From Opitutaceae bacterium (lineage in GTDB: Bacteria; Verrucomicrobiota; Verrucomicrobiia; Opitutales; Opitutaceae): a stretch of 34,772 bases of DNA. The stretch lies in assembly GCA_005792355.1 (NCBI GenBank), contig SXSC01000116.1:1-34772 (forward strand), given 5' to 3'. A model generated the notes under the pieces. That model saw nothing but the letters and a program-made list of their open reading frames with translations, was not told the DNA's origin and made no database searches. The position numbers and the translations under genes are program-made. Shown here piece by piece: positions 8,397-15,948 of the stretch; positions within the stretch are counted from its first letter, which is position 1, and each line of letters opens with the position of its first letter.

Positions 8397-9797
8397 TTAC
8401 TGGTGAAAGTTTTCAAAGCGTGTGATGTCTCGAAGGAAGGTAAGTTTCAGTTCTCCTACCGGTCCGTTTCGCTGCTTGGCAACGATTAACTCGGAGGAGT
8501 CGGCGGCAACTTGGAATTTTTCGTCGGCATCCCGGGGGCGGGCCAGCATCAGGACGACGTCGGCGTCTTGCTCAATTGAGCCTGATTCGCGCAAATCGGA
8601 TAGTTTGGGAGAGCGGTTGTCCTTTTCGGAGGAACGGTTGAGCTGTGATAATACAAGCACCGGCACGTCTAGTTCCTTCGCCAGCGACTTTAAGCCGCGC
8701 GAGGCCTCGGCGACCTGCTGCTCACGCGGCACCCTTGGGTCGGTCGGGCTGAGCAACTGGAGGTAATCGACCACAATCAGCCCCAGCGCCGCCCGCGAAT
8801 GAAGGCGCCGCGCCTTGGCCCGCAGCTGCATGATCGAGAGCGCACTGGAGTCGTCGATGAAGATGGGGGCCTTGGAAAATTCGTCCGCCGCCCCGAGCAG
8901 CCGGTTTTGCTCCTCGCCGTTCTTCGAGAGCAGCCCGTCGCGCAGCAGTTTCATGTTCACCCGCGCCCGGGAGCACAACATGCGCAACGCCAGCTGGGCC
9001 GCCGCCATCTCCAACGAGAAGATCAACACGCGGACGGGAGGAGTCTCCGCTTTTCGCGGCAGCGCCGCCGCTTCGGCAAAATTGAGCGCCAGCGAGGTCT
9101 TTCCCATCGAGGGCCGGGCCGCCAGGATGATCATCTCGGTCCGCTGAAAACCCCATAACAGGGCGTCAAGATCCTTGAAGCCGGAAGAGACCCCCGTGAG
9201 CTCTCCTTTCTTCATCATCATCTTGGTGATGACATTCATCGCCTCGTGCGTGGGCTCGCGCATCGGCTTGGCGCTTTCACTCACGCGATTCTGGGTCACC
9301 CCGAAGATCTTCTGCTCAATCTGGTCGACAAACTCGTCGATTCCGCCCGAAAAACCATAACAGTCTTCGACCGCACCCGTCGCCGATCGGATAATCTCCC
9401 GGAGCAGGGACTGTTCGCGGACCTTTTCGATGAAGTAACTCGCCTGCGCCGTCGTGGGAATCCGGCTGCTCACCTGGCTCAAGAATGCGTAGCCACCCAC
9501 TTGGTCGAGCTGCCGGGCCGTCTTCAGCTCCTCGGCCACCACCGAGATTTCAATCGGCACCTGGCGGTTGTACAGATCCAGCAGGCAGCCGAAGAGAATC
9601 CCGTGCTTGGGATCATAAAATGATTCGGGCCCCAGCCGGGCCTCGAGGCAGCGGGCAACGACATCCGCTCCGTCCAGCAGGCAGCACGACAGCAGGTACT
9701 CCTCCGCCTCAAGGCTATGGGGGAGTGTCCGGGCCATCGAGCCGCTTGCCAGAGTGGCAAGGGTGCGGGAGGCGGTGCTGGGGACGTCTTGAACCAT
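8397..9797 (-). CDS. dnaB: Replicative DNA helicase
   Basis: A 466-residue hexameric helicase that unwinds DNA at the replication fork. The N-terminal helical domain (about 22-125: LPHSLEAEEYLLSCCLLD) and RecA-like motor are both clear. Walker A reads AARPSMGKTSLALNFAEAA, Walker B LIVVDYLQLLSP, followed by VLVLSQLNRSSEKD and the DLRESGSIEQDADVV motif H4 region. No intein is present. A 20-residue low-complexity start precedes the conserved part, so a downstream ATG at 9737 is an alternative. No Shine-Dalgarno is seen. It runs into bamA with a four-base gap, placing a replication gene and an outer-membrane gene in one transcription unit. Confidence 0.95.
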   Translation of the reverse strand: MVQDVPSTASRTLATLASGSMARTLPHSLEAEEYLLSCCLLDGADVVARCLEARLGPESFYDPKHGILFGCLLDLYNRQVPIEISVVAEELKTARQLDQVGGYAFLSQVSSRIPTTAQASYFIEKVREQSLLREIIRSATGAVEDCYGFSGGIDEFVDQIEQKIFGVTQNRVSESAKPMREPTHEAMNVITKMMMKKGELTGVSSGFKDLDALLWGFQRTEMIILAARPSMGKTSLALNFAEAAALPRKAETPPVRVLIFSLEMAAAQLALRMLCSRARVNMKLLRDGLLSKNGEEQNRLLGAADEFSKAPIFIDDSSALSIMQLRAKARRLHSRAALGLIVVDYLQLLSPTDPRVPREQQVAEASRGLKSLAKELDVPVLVLSQLNRSSEKDNRSPKLSDLRESGSIEQDADVVLMLARPRDADEKFQVAADSSELIVAKQRNGPVGELKLTFLRDITRFENFHQ

Positions 9798-9866
9798 GCG
9801 TGAAGTGGATCAGTGAAAGACCCTCGTCGGTAGGCCGCAATAGCGGCTTTTAAACATTCTATTCCC

Positions 9867-9903
9867 AAAAACAAAGGCCGCGTCCGTGATTGGGACGCGG
9901 CCT
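9867..9903 (-). terminator. Rho-independent terminator after rplI
   Basis: An 11-bp perfect stem (9875-9885 with 9893-9903, AGGCCGCGTCC) with a 7-nt loop is followed on the minus strand by a T-rich run (TTTGTTTTT). It lies 18 bp downstream of the rplI stop and 69 bp upstream of the dnaB start, and separates the ribosomal/ssb unit from dnaB. Confidence 0.82.
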
Positions 9904-9921
9904 CTGAAACGAATGGGAGAA

Positions 9922-10467
9922 TTATTCCCGGGCATCCCGACGCGGGCGCCGCTCGGAGCGCTTCTCGGTATACTGCACCTCTGGGGTTGGCTCGACGGCC
10001 ACAGGTTCGATGGGATTTTCCGACACGACGTCGAAGGCGAGCTCGACCGAAACATCGGCGTGCAATTTTACCTTCACGGTATGGCGCCCGAGCGTCTTGA
10101 CCGGCGTGAACAGATGAATCCTCTTCTTTTCGAGCTCGAAGCCGGCCGCCTTCAACTTGTCGTGCACATCCTGCGCGGTGATGGCCCCGAACATCCGGCC
10201 GCCCTCGCCGGTCTTCACGGCAAACGCCAGGCTGGTCTTCTCCAGCTTGCGCGCAAGCTCCTGCGCGCCGTTGAGCTCGGTCTGTTCGCGTTCGGCCCGG
10301 CGCTTTTTGAGCGCCTCGACCTGTTTGCGATTCGAGGTGGTCAACGGCATCGCAATCCCGCGGGGCAGGAGAAAATTGCGGGCGTAGCCAGCGCGGACTT
10401 TTACTTGATCGCCTTCGCCGCCGAGATCTTCGACGGGTTTGACGAGGAGGACTTCTCTGTAGGCCAT
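9922..10467 (-). CDS. rplI: 50S ribosomal protein L9
   Basis: A 181-residue ribosomal protein. The N-terminal rRNA-binding domain (EVLLVKPVEDLGGEGDQVKV, then RAGYARNFLLPRGIA) is joined through a long charged helix (about 45-75) to the C-terminal domain (about 80-150: KTGEGGRMFGAITAQDV). It is about 30 residues longer than the usual L9; the extra tail is very basic (EKRSERRPRRDARE). It follows ssb after 101 bp and ends at a terminator. In most bacteria rpsR separates ssb from rplI; it is missing here. Confidence 0.95.
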   Translation of the reverse strand: MAYREVLLVKPVEDLGGEGDQVKVRAGYARNFLLPRGIAMPLTTSNRKQVEALKKRRAEREQTELNGAQELARKLEKTSLAFAVKTGEGGRMFGAITAQDVHDKLKAAGFELEKKRIHLFTPVKTLGRHTVKVKLHADVSVELAFDVVSENPIEPVAVEPTPEVQYTEKRSERRPRRDARE

Positions 10468-10510
10468 GGTCGTATTGAGTTAAGGTTGGTGATTTGCGGG
10501 TGTCGCGACG

Positions 10511-10569
10511 GCCCTCGCCGCCGACGGCGCCGAAAACGGCGCCGCTTCAACAAGCTGAAAGACGAGGGC
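10511..10569 (-). promoter_or_regulatory. Structured ssb-rplI spacer (nested hairpins)
   Basis: GCCCTCG (10511-10517) pairs with CGAGGGC (10563-10569), the latter running into the ssb stop codon. Inside lies a tight hairpin of two 8-bp CGGCGCCG arms (10525-10532 and 10537-10544) with a 4-nt loop that reads TTTT on the minus strand. No T-tract follows, so this is not a standard terminator. It may be an RNA-processing or stability element in the ssb-rplI transcript. The role is inferred from structure alone. Confidence 0.45.
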
Positions 10570-11051
10570 TAAAACGGTACGTCCTCGTCGAGATTTTCTT
10601 TGGCGGCGGGCTTGGCGCCACCAGCCGCGCGGGGCGGCGGGGCGTGCCGTTCAGGTGAGTTTCCGGCGGTCTGATCGACCTCGGGCGCGACGGTGGCTCC
10701 GCCGGCGCCGGCTCCGCGGCTGTCGCCCAGGAACTGAAACTGCTCGAGCACCACTTTCATGCGGCTGCGCCTTTCCTTGGTGTTCTTGTCTTCCCACTGG
10801 TCCAGGCGAAGTCGCCCTTCCACGTAAAGCGGACGGCCCTTGGTCAGGTACTTCGCAATGGTCTCGCCCTGTTTGCCCCACGCCTCGATGTCGACGAAGA
10901 TGACCTCCTCGCGACTTTCGCCCGACTCCATTTTGAATTGCCGGTTGATTGCCAGGGAAAACTGACAAATCGGCGTGCCCTTGGGCGTCACGCGCAATTC
11001 GGGATCGCGCGTGAGGTTGCCCATGAGAAGGACTTTGTTCAGGGAAGGCAT
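10569..11051 (-). CDS. ssb: Single-stranded DNA-binding protein
   Basis: A 160-residue SSB that coats single-stranded DNA in replication and repair. The OB fold (about 1-108) starts MPSLNKVLLMGNLTRDPELR and includes YVEGRLRLDQWEDK. A Gly/Ala/Pro-rich linker follows and the protein ends in the acidic partner-binding tip NLDEDVPF, which has the DDIPF-type form needed to recruit helicases, PriA and the polymerase clamp loader. It lies between rpsF (27 bp upstream) and rplI, the usual S6-SSB arrangement. Confidence 0.96.
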   Translation of the reverse strand: MPSLNKVLLMGNLTRDPELRVTPKGTPICQFSLAINRQFKMESGESREEVIFVDIEAWGKQGETIAKYLTKGRPLYVEGRLRLDQWEDKNTKERRSRMKVVLEQFQFLGDSRGAGAGGATVAPEVDQTAGNSPERHAPPPRAAGGAKPAAKENLDEDVPF

Positions 11052-11078
11052 GGGAAAGGGCGGGATCGCCGGTTGCGG

Positions 11079-11375
11079 TTACGCGGACTGGATGAACGTA
11101 CGGTAAACGCTGCCGTTGAGCCGCAGCTTTTCGCGCAGCTGGGCGGGGGCCTCCGGCGGGCCGGAAAAATTAATGTGCACGTAGTGCGCCCCGGTGAACT
11201 TCTTGTCGATCACGCGCACGAAATCCTTCCGGCCGATGTTCTCGACGCCGGTGACTTCGCCTTTGACGTCGACGATGATTTTTTTCACGCCTTCCACAAT
11301 TTGGTCGGCGGTTTCTTCTTTGCCCCGGTTATCCAGGATGAACGAGGCGCGGTAATTGCGGTTGTTGGACTTCAT
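11079..11375 (-). CDS. rpsF: 30S ribosomal protein S6
   Basis: A 98-residue protein with the S6 fold: a first strand YRASFILDNRGKEE, helix DQIVEGVKKIIVDV, strand KKFTGAHYVHINFSGPPEAP and a closing LRLNGSVYRTFIQ. S6 binds S18 in the small-subunit platform and autoregulates its operon in other bacteria. Its ATG overlaps the pth stop codon (ATGA, 11372-11375), so translation is probably coupled to pth. Its usual partner gene rpsR is not in this window. Confidence 0.93.
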   Translation of the reverse strand: MKSNNRNYRASFILDNRGKEETADQIVEGVKKIIVDVKGEVTGVENIGRKDFVRVIDKKFTGAHYVHINFSGPPEAPAQLREKLRLNGSVYRTFIQSA

Positions 11376-11956
11376 TTTGGGTCTCTGCGGTTAAGCTGGT
11401 TCATGGCCGAATCGACGCCGCGGGAGAGCAGCAATTCGAGGCCTTGCACGAAATAATCGAGTTTTTGAGTGACGAGAGTCTGTTGTTCAGGAGTGAATTT
11501 TCCGAGGACGTAATCTGAGAGTTCCATCTGCGCGGGCTGTTTCGGCCCGATCCCGATCCGGTAACGCGCGAACGAGACACCGAGGTGCTCGATCAGGCTC
11601 GCCACGCCGTTGTGGCCGCCCGCACTGCCATTGGCGGACACCTTGACCAACCCGTGGTCAATCGTGAGATCGTCATGGACCGCGACAACGTCGGCGGGCT
11701 CCAGTTTGTAGTACCGAACCAGCGCCGCAATCGCGCGCCCACTTTCGTTCATGAAAGTGCGCGGCTTGACGAGCCAGCGGGGCTGATCCCCACCAGCATC
11801 CCAACGCGCAATCTCGGCCTCGAACTGCGGGACGTGTTTCCACACCAAGCGTTTCTTCGCGGCCAGTGCATCCAGCACCAACCAACCGAGATTGTGACGG
11901 GTTTGATCATAGTCGCGACCCGGATTGCCCAGGCCGGCCACGATCGGGAGGAACAT
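11372..11956 (-). CDS. pth: Peptidyl-tRNA hydrolase
   Basis: A 194-residue enzyme that releases tRNA from peptidyl-tRNAs that dropped off the ribosome. Conserved elements: AGLGNPGRDYDQTRHNLGW, containing the catalytic His (residue 21 or so), FMNESG, VHDDLTIDHG with the catalytic Asp, and GSAGGHNGVASL. Length is standard. It lies between rplY and rpsF; the rplY-pth pair is common in bacteria. The ATG at 11956 directly begins the conserved N-terminal strand (MFLPIVAGLGNPG). Its stop is coupled to rpsF. Confidence 0.96.
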   Translation of the reverse strand: MFLPIVAGLGNPGRDYDQTRHNLGWLVLDALAAKKRLVWKHVPQFEAEIARWDAGGDQPRWLVKPRTFMNESGRAIAALVRYYKLEPADVVAVHDDLTIDHGLVKVSANGSAGGHNGVASLIEHLGVSFARYRIGIGPKQPAQMELSDYVLGKFTPEQQTLVTQKLDYFVQGLELLLSRGVDSAMNQLNRRDPK

Positions 11957-11977
11957 AACTCAAAGAACGGACGAGTC

Positions 11978-12003
11978 ACGCGGCCGCTTTGCAGCGGCCG
12001 CGT
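11978..12003 (-). repeat. Strong stem-loop between rplY and pth
   Basis: A 10-bp GC-rich stem (ACGCGGCCGC with GCGGCCGCGT) closes a 6-nt loop. No T-run follows on either strand, so an intrinsic terminator is not supported. It may be a pause, processing or Rho-linked site between rplY and pth. Confidence 0.5.
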
Positions 12004-12021
12004 AATACGGAAATGGAGCGA

Positions 12022-12819
12022 TTACTTCTTCGCGGGTGCGGCGGCCGGCTTGGCGCCAGCGGCAGGAGCGCCCGGCTTCGCACCCGCAGCGGGAGCAGCC
12101 CCGGGCTTGCCACCTGCGGCGGGAGCGGCGGCGGCCTTCGGATCGCCGGCCGCGGGAGCGGCCGCGGCGGCACCATCGGCGGGAGCGGCCCCAGGCGCCG
12201 CGGCGGCACCTTCCGCGGCGGACGCGGTGACCACAACTTCCTGCACGATTTCGGCCACGGGCTCGACGCATGAGACCACGGGCTGCCCCTTGGGATCCAT
12301 GAATTCAACCCCGGCAATCGCCTTCAAGCTGCCGACCTTGATGGTTTCACCCACCTTGAGTTCCGTCACGTCGACGGTGATCGACTCGGGCAGATCCTTC
12401 GGCAAAACGCGAATGCGCAACGTGTACGAAGCCATTTCCAACACGCCACTCTGGTTCTTCACACCAAAGGACTCGCCCTCGGCATGCACCGGAACACGAA
12501 TCTCGAATTTCTCGTTTTCCTTCACCTCGTGAAAGTCAACGTGCAGAAACTTGTCGGTCATCGGATCGCGTTGCACTTCCTGCAGAAAGGAAAGCGCCTT
12601 ATCCACCTTGTCCCCGCGCTGGAGCTCGATGAGCACCGCCCGGCTTCCGACCGCTTTCAGCAGGCGGACAAATTCAGGCCCTTCGATGGAGAGCGACTCC
12701 GGCTTGGTGTGTTTCCCATAGAGAATCGCGGGAACACGATTGGCTTTGCGGAGGCGACGCGAGGCACTGCGGCCGGTCTGGGCGCGCGGGTCGACGTTTA
12801 GTTTGAACTGTTTGCTCAT
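12022..12819 (-). CDS. rplY: 50S ribosomal protein L25 / Ctc, long form with Ala-Pro tail
   Basis: A 265-residue CTC-type L25 that binds 5S rRNA. The N-terminal L25 domain (about 1-95: FKLNVDPRAQTGRSASRRLR, then VPAILYGKH) and the C-terminal beta domain (about 100-190: IRVPVHAEGESFGVKNQSG, then LPESITVDVTELKVG) are both present. The final 65 or so residues are almost only Ala, Pro, Gly and Lys in short repeats (AAGAKPGAPAAGAKPA), a likely disordered tail. The start at 12819 is decided by the family N-terminus and by one of the few good ribosome-binding sites in the window, AGGGGG nine bases upstream. It is the first gene of the minus-strand block. Confidence 0.93.
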   Translation of the reverse strand: MSKQFKLNVDPRAQTGRSASRRLRKANRVPAILYGKHTKPESLSIEGPEFVRLLKAVGSRAVLIELQRGDKVDKALSFLQEVQRDPMTDKFLHVDFHEVKENEKFEIRVPVHAEGESFGVKNQSGVLEMASYTLRIRVLPKDLPESITVDVTELKVGETIKVGSLKAIAGVEFMDPKGQPVVSCVEPVAEIVQEVVVTASAAEGAAAAPGAAPADGAAAAAPAAGDPKAAAAPAAGGKPGAAPAAGAKPGAPAAGAKPAAAPAKK

Positions 12820-12879
12820 GGATTTCGTTCCCCCTGTCACCCCGGAATTGGAGGCAGGCGTAGTGGAAAAGGGTCTGAG

Positions 12880-12907
12880 GTCATAGGACCGCGATAACCG
12901 AAAGCAA
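12880..12907 (-). promoter_or_regulatory. Candidate sigma-70-type promoter for rplY
   Basis: On the minus strand TTGCTT (12902-12907) and TATGAC (12880-12885) are spaced by 16 bases and lie about 60 bases before the rplY start. Each hexamer matches the consensus only in part, so this is a guess from spacing and position. Confidence 0.3.
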
Positions 12908-12979
12908 CCAAAACTTTGCTCCGCGTCCGGAATTGGGTGTCTCTCCCAGTTGTCGCCACATTCGATGGACTGAGGGAGC

Positions 12980-13035
12980 GGCGGTTGCCAACCGCCGGAG
13001 GGCGACCAAACGCAGTGGGCGCTGGGCAAGCGCCC
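12980..13035. repeat. Paired hairpins (REP-like) in the rplY-TIR spacer
   Basis: The divergent 399-bp gap 12820-13218 holds two close inverted repeats: GGCGGTTGCCAACCGCC (12980-12996) and GGGCGCTGGGCAAGCGCCC (13017-13035). A twin-hairpin layout of this sort resembles bacterial REP/BIME elements; a similar pair occurs at 17683-17748. Apart from these and the candidate rplY promoter, I see no gene in this gap. Confidence 0.5.
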
Positions 13036-13218
13036 GTCCTTCGACCGGCACCCCGACTCGCGGCGTCAACCCGGAGATACACCTTCCGGAATTCCACGGC
13101 TCGTTTTTCCGGGCACATAAATCTCCGCCGCCGGCCAACTGGGCAGTATGAACTCGCCACCGAGGGGTGCGGGTTTCCAATGTTACCCCGTTTCCGGTCC
13201 GCCCACGTCCCACGCTCC

Positions 13219-15717
13219 ATGTCCGAATCCGCCGGCAAAGCCGTCTTTCTCAGCTACGCGTCGCAAGACGCGGAGACGGCATTGCGCATCAGCACGGCGT
13301 TGCGGGCCGCGGGCGTCGAGGTTTGGCTCGACCAGGAAGGCGGGCTGGTGGGCGGCGACACGTGGGACCGGAAAATCCGCGAGCAGATCACCGCCTGCAC
13401 ACTGTTCGTTCCCCTTGTCTCGGCCAACACGCAGGCGCGCAAGGAAGGCTACTTCCGGCTGGAGTGGCATCTCGCCGAGGAGCGCGTGCGGCTGATTGCC
13501 AAAGGCGTCCCTTTCATCGTGCCGGTGAGCATCGATGGCACGACGGAACGCGGCGCCCTCGTGCCTGATGCTTTTTTAGCCGTGCAGTGGACGAAGTTGC
13601 CCCTTCGACAGGCTCAGAACCTACGGCCGGCGGACGATGGATTGGCGGCATTCGTCGCGCGCGTGGGCAAATTGCTCGGAGGGTCAGCGCTGGAATCGAC
13701 CGTAACCGCGCGCCCGTTCGGCGATGCACGGGGCGGGCTCGTGCCCGAACCAACGTCCGGGCCGCCCCTGCGTCCCGAGGTGCCGGCCGAAAATTTGGAG
13801 CTTCCCGGCCTGGTGCGACTCCCGCCCGAGGGCGCGCTCGAAACCGCCGGACCCGCCGGGCCTGACTCCGCGATCCTGCCGTCGCGACCAGCGTGGCGGC
13901 GGGCGCTGCCGTTCGCAGTGACCGCGGTGGCGGCGTTTCTTGTCGCCGGACTTGTCGCCTTGATCCTGTGGCCCAAGGCCACGCCGCCGCCTGTGAGCCG
14001 GTATACTCACGTCCTGCCGGAGGAGCAGACGATCAGAATCAGCGACCGGCAACTCATCGCAGTCTCGACCGACGGCCGGGCCGTTGTCTACGTCACGACC
14101 CAAGGCCTCGCCCTGCGCAAGTTGGGCGAATTGCAGGCCCACGTGATTCCCGGGTCCGAGATGAATTCGTCCTCGCCCTGCTTTTCGCCCGACGGGCAAT
14201 CCATCGCCTATTCAAGCAGAGGAACCAGCCTCAAGCCGCCCCAGCTCAAACGGATCGCCACCAGCGGCGGCACCCCAGTTGTCATCGACCCCGGTGAGTC
14301 GGCTGTGGGCGACGTCAGTTGGGGACGCGACGACACGATCCTGTTCACCACCGGCAAGGGTATCCTGCGCGTACCGGCTACGGGCGGCACGCCCGTGCTG
14401 GTGGTCGCGGCGCAGCGTGGCGAGCGGTTCCGGGCCCCGCAGCACCTGCCCGACCGAGACACCGTGATCTTCGCTGTGATGGCCGATCGCACATTGCGGG
14501 ACGCGGGCCGCGTCGTAGCGCAGCGGATCTCGACGGGCCAGCGGACAGTGTTGGTTGAAGGCGCCAGCGACGCCCGCCTTCTCTCGACCGGGCACCTCGT
14601 TTACGCCGTCGGGAACGCGCTGATGGGCGTCGCCTTCGATTCACGCCGGCTGGTCGTCAGCGGGCGTGCGACGCAGCTGTTGCACGGAGTGATGAGGACA
14701 ATAAGGTCCGGCGCGGCGGCCTACGACGTCGCCGAAGGTGGCACGCTGGTCTTTATTTATAGCGCTCTCTCTGCGACTACCGACGAATGGCCACTGGGCC
14801 TGAGCGATCGCGCCGGCAAGGTCACTACCCTGGCGCTCCCGCCCGGTGCGTACGATACACCCCGGGTGTCGCCGGACGGCGCCCGCGTGGCAGTGGGCGT
14901 TGCGGATCCGAAAGAGGACTACATCGCGATCTACGATCTGGACGGACGGACGGCGCTGCGCCGTCTGACCTTTGGCGGGAACAACCGGTATCCGGTCTGG
15001 TCGCGCGACAGCCAGCGCGTCACGTACCAGTCGGACCGGGAGGGGGACCGGGCCATCTTCTGGCAGCGCGCGGATGGCACCGATCAGGCCGAGCGGCTGA
15101 CGAAGCCGGAGAAGGACACCGCGCACGTGCCCGCGTCGTGGTCGCCCATGGACGAGACGTTGCTGTTCAGCGTCGACTCTGTCGACAGCGAGACGATCGG
15201 AGCGATCCGGACGTACACCCGCGCGAGCGGGACGGTGTCTCCATTCGGCGGAGTGGAGACGGCGACGCTGGGCCCGGTGTTTTCGCCCGACGGCCGCTGG
15301 GTCGCCTACGCAAGCGGTGGCGAAGCTCGCGGGTTGGACGGAGGGCGCAAAATATACCTCCAGCCGTACCCGGCGACCGGGATCAAGTACGAGGTGCCCG
15401 CACCCCCCGGTGCGAATCTAATGAGTCATCCCTTCTGGGCGCCCGATGGCACCGTGCTCTACTATTCCCCGACCATTCTGCGGTTCGCCGCGGTTCCCCT
15501 GACGACCCAGCCCACGGTCGCGTTTGGGAATCCGACTGAGCTGCCGCGACGGTTTCAATCAACCGCCCCGTCCCTGCCGAGAGGTTTCGACATCACGCCG
15601 GACGGGCACTTCGTCGGCAGGATAACAGAGGAGACTGGCGCCGAGAACAAGAAGCCGGAAATCCATATTGTGCTCAACTGGGTCGAGGAGCTGAAGCGGC
15701 TGGTGCCGGTGAAGTGA
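13219..15717 (+). CDS. TIR domain - transmembrane - PD40 beta-propeller protein
   Basis: An 832-residue protein in three parts. Residues 5-130 form a TIR domain: AVFLSYASQDAE, ALRAAGVEVWLDQEGG, TLFVPLVSANTQ and GYFRLEWHLAEER. Glu82 (RLEW) sits where the catalytic glutamate of TIR NADases usually falls; that alignment is inferred. A Pro-rich linker leads to one membrane helix (about 229-251). The rest (about 260-832) is a TolB/WD40-like propeller with repeated blade motifs (SPDGQSIAYSS, SPDGARVAVGV, SPDGRWVAYAS). This propeller type is usually found behind Ser/Thr kinases in Acidobacteria and relatives; here TIR takes the kinase's place. The topology suggests outside sensing and a cytosolic TIR output. 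The ATG at 13219 has no Shine-Dalgarno. It stands alone. Confidence 0.85.
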   Translation: MSESAGKAVFLSYASQDAETALRISTALRAAGVEVWLDQEGGLVGGDTWDRKIREQITACTLFVPLVSANTQARKEGYFRLEWHLAEERVRLIAKGVPFIVPVSIDGTTERGALVPDAFLAVQWTKLPLRQAQNLRPADDGLAAFVARVGKLLGGSALESTVTARPFGDARGGLVPEPTSGPPLRPEVPAENLELPGLVRLPPEGALETAGPAGPDSAILPSRPAWRRALPFAVTAVAAFLVAGLVALILWPKATPPPVSRYTHVLPEEQTIRISDRQLIAVSTDGRAVVYVTTQGLALRKLGELQAHVIPGSEMNSSSPCFSPDGQSIAYSSRGTSLKPPQLKRIATSGGTPVVIDPGESAVGDVSWGRDDTILFTTGKGILRVPATGGTPVLVVAAQRGERFRAPQHLPDRDTVIFAVMADRTLRDAGRVVAQRISTGQRTVLVEGASDARLLSTGHLVYAVGNALMGVAFDSRRLVVSGRATQLLHGVMRTIRSGAAAYDVAEGGTLVFIYSALSATTDEWPLGLSDRAGKVTTLALPPGAYDTPRVSPDGARVAVGVADPKEDYIAIYDLDGRTALRRLTFGGNNRYPVWSRDSQRVTYQSDREGDRAIFWQRADGTDQAERLTKPEKDTAHVPASWSPMDETLLFSVDSVDSETIGAIRTYTRASGTVSPFGGVETATLGPVFSPDGRWVAYASGGEARGLDGGRKIYLQPYPATGIKYEVPAPPGANLMSHPFWAPDGTVLYYSPTILRFAAVPLTTQPTVAFGNPTELPRRFQSTAPSLPRGFDITPDGHFVGRITEETGAENKKPEIHIVLNWVEELKRLVPVK

Positions 15718-15948
15718 CGGCGCTGTTTCACTGGTGACGCCGCGGGCCAGCCGCAGCCCGAGTCGAAACGCCGTCACAGACTGCCCGGCGCGAGCCGCCG
15801 ATCGTTCACGCCGCGCACGCTATGGACGTAAGAAGTGGGATCGGCGGTCTGGCGCTTTTACGAGAACTTGCAGCCGCTCGCAGAGTCGCAAGAAGCGCCC
15901 GCGCTGACTGCGAGCCAAGCGACGCAACTGCCACCCGGAATTCCAGAA

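Noticed and set aside
6908..8425. A 505-codon plus-strand frame opposite bamA
   Set aside because: Mirror of the bamA codons; His/Asp/Leu-rich text without motifs. bamA is certain from its POTRA repeats and barrel.
9834..9850. Small hairpin GCCGC-AATA-GCGGC followed by TTTT on the plus strand as a terminator
   Set aside because: No plus-strand gene ends there, and the stem is only five base pairs.
15795..15847. 9-bp inverted repeat (CCGCCGATC / GATCGGCGG) between the TIR and arylsulfotransferase genes
   Set aside because: The arms are 35 bases apart with no T-run; likely chance in GC-rich DNA.
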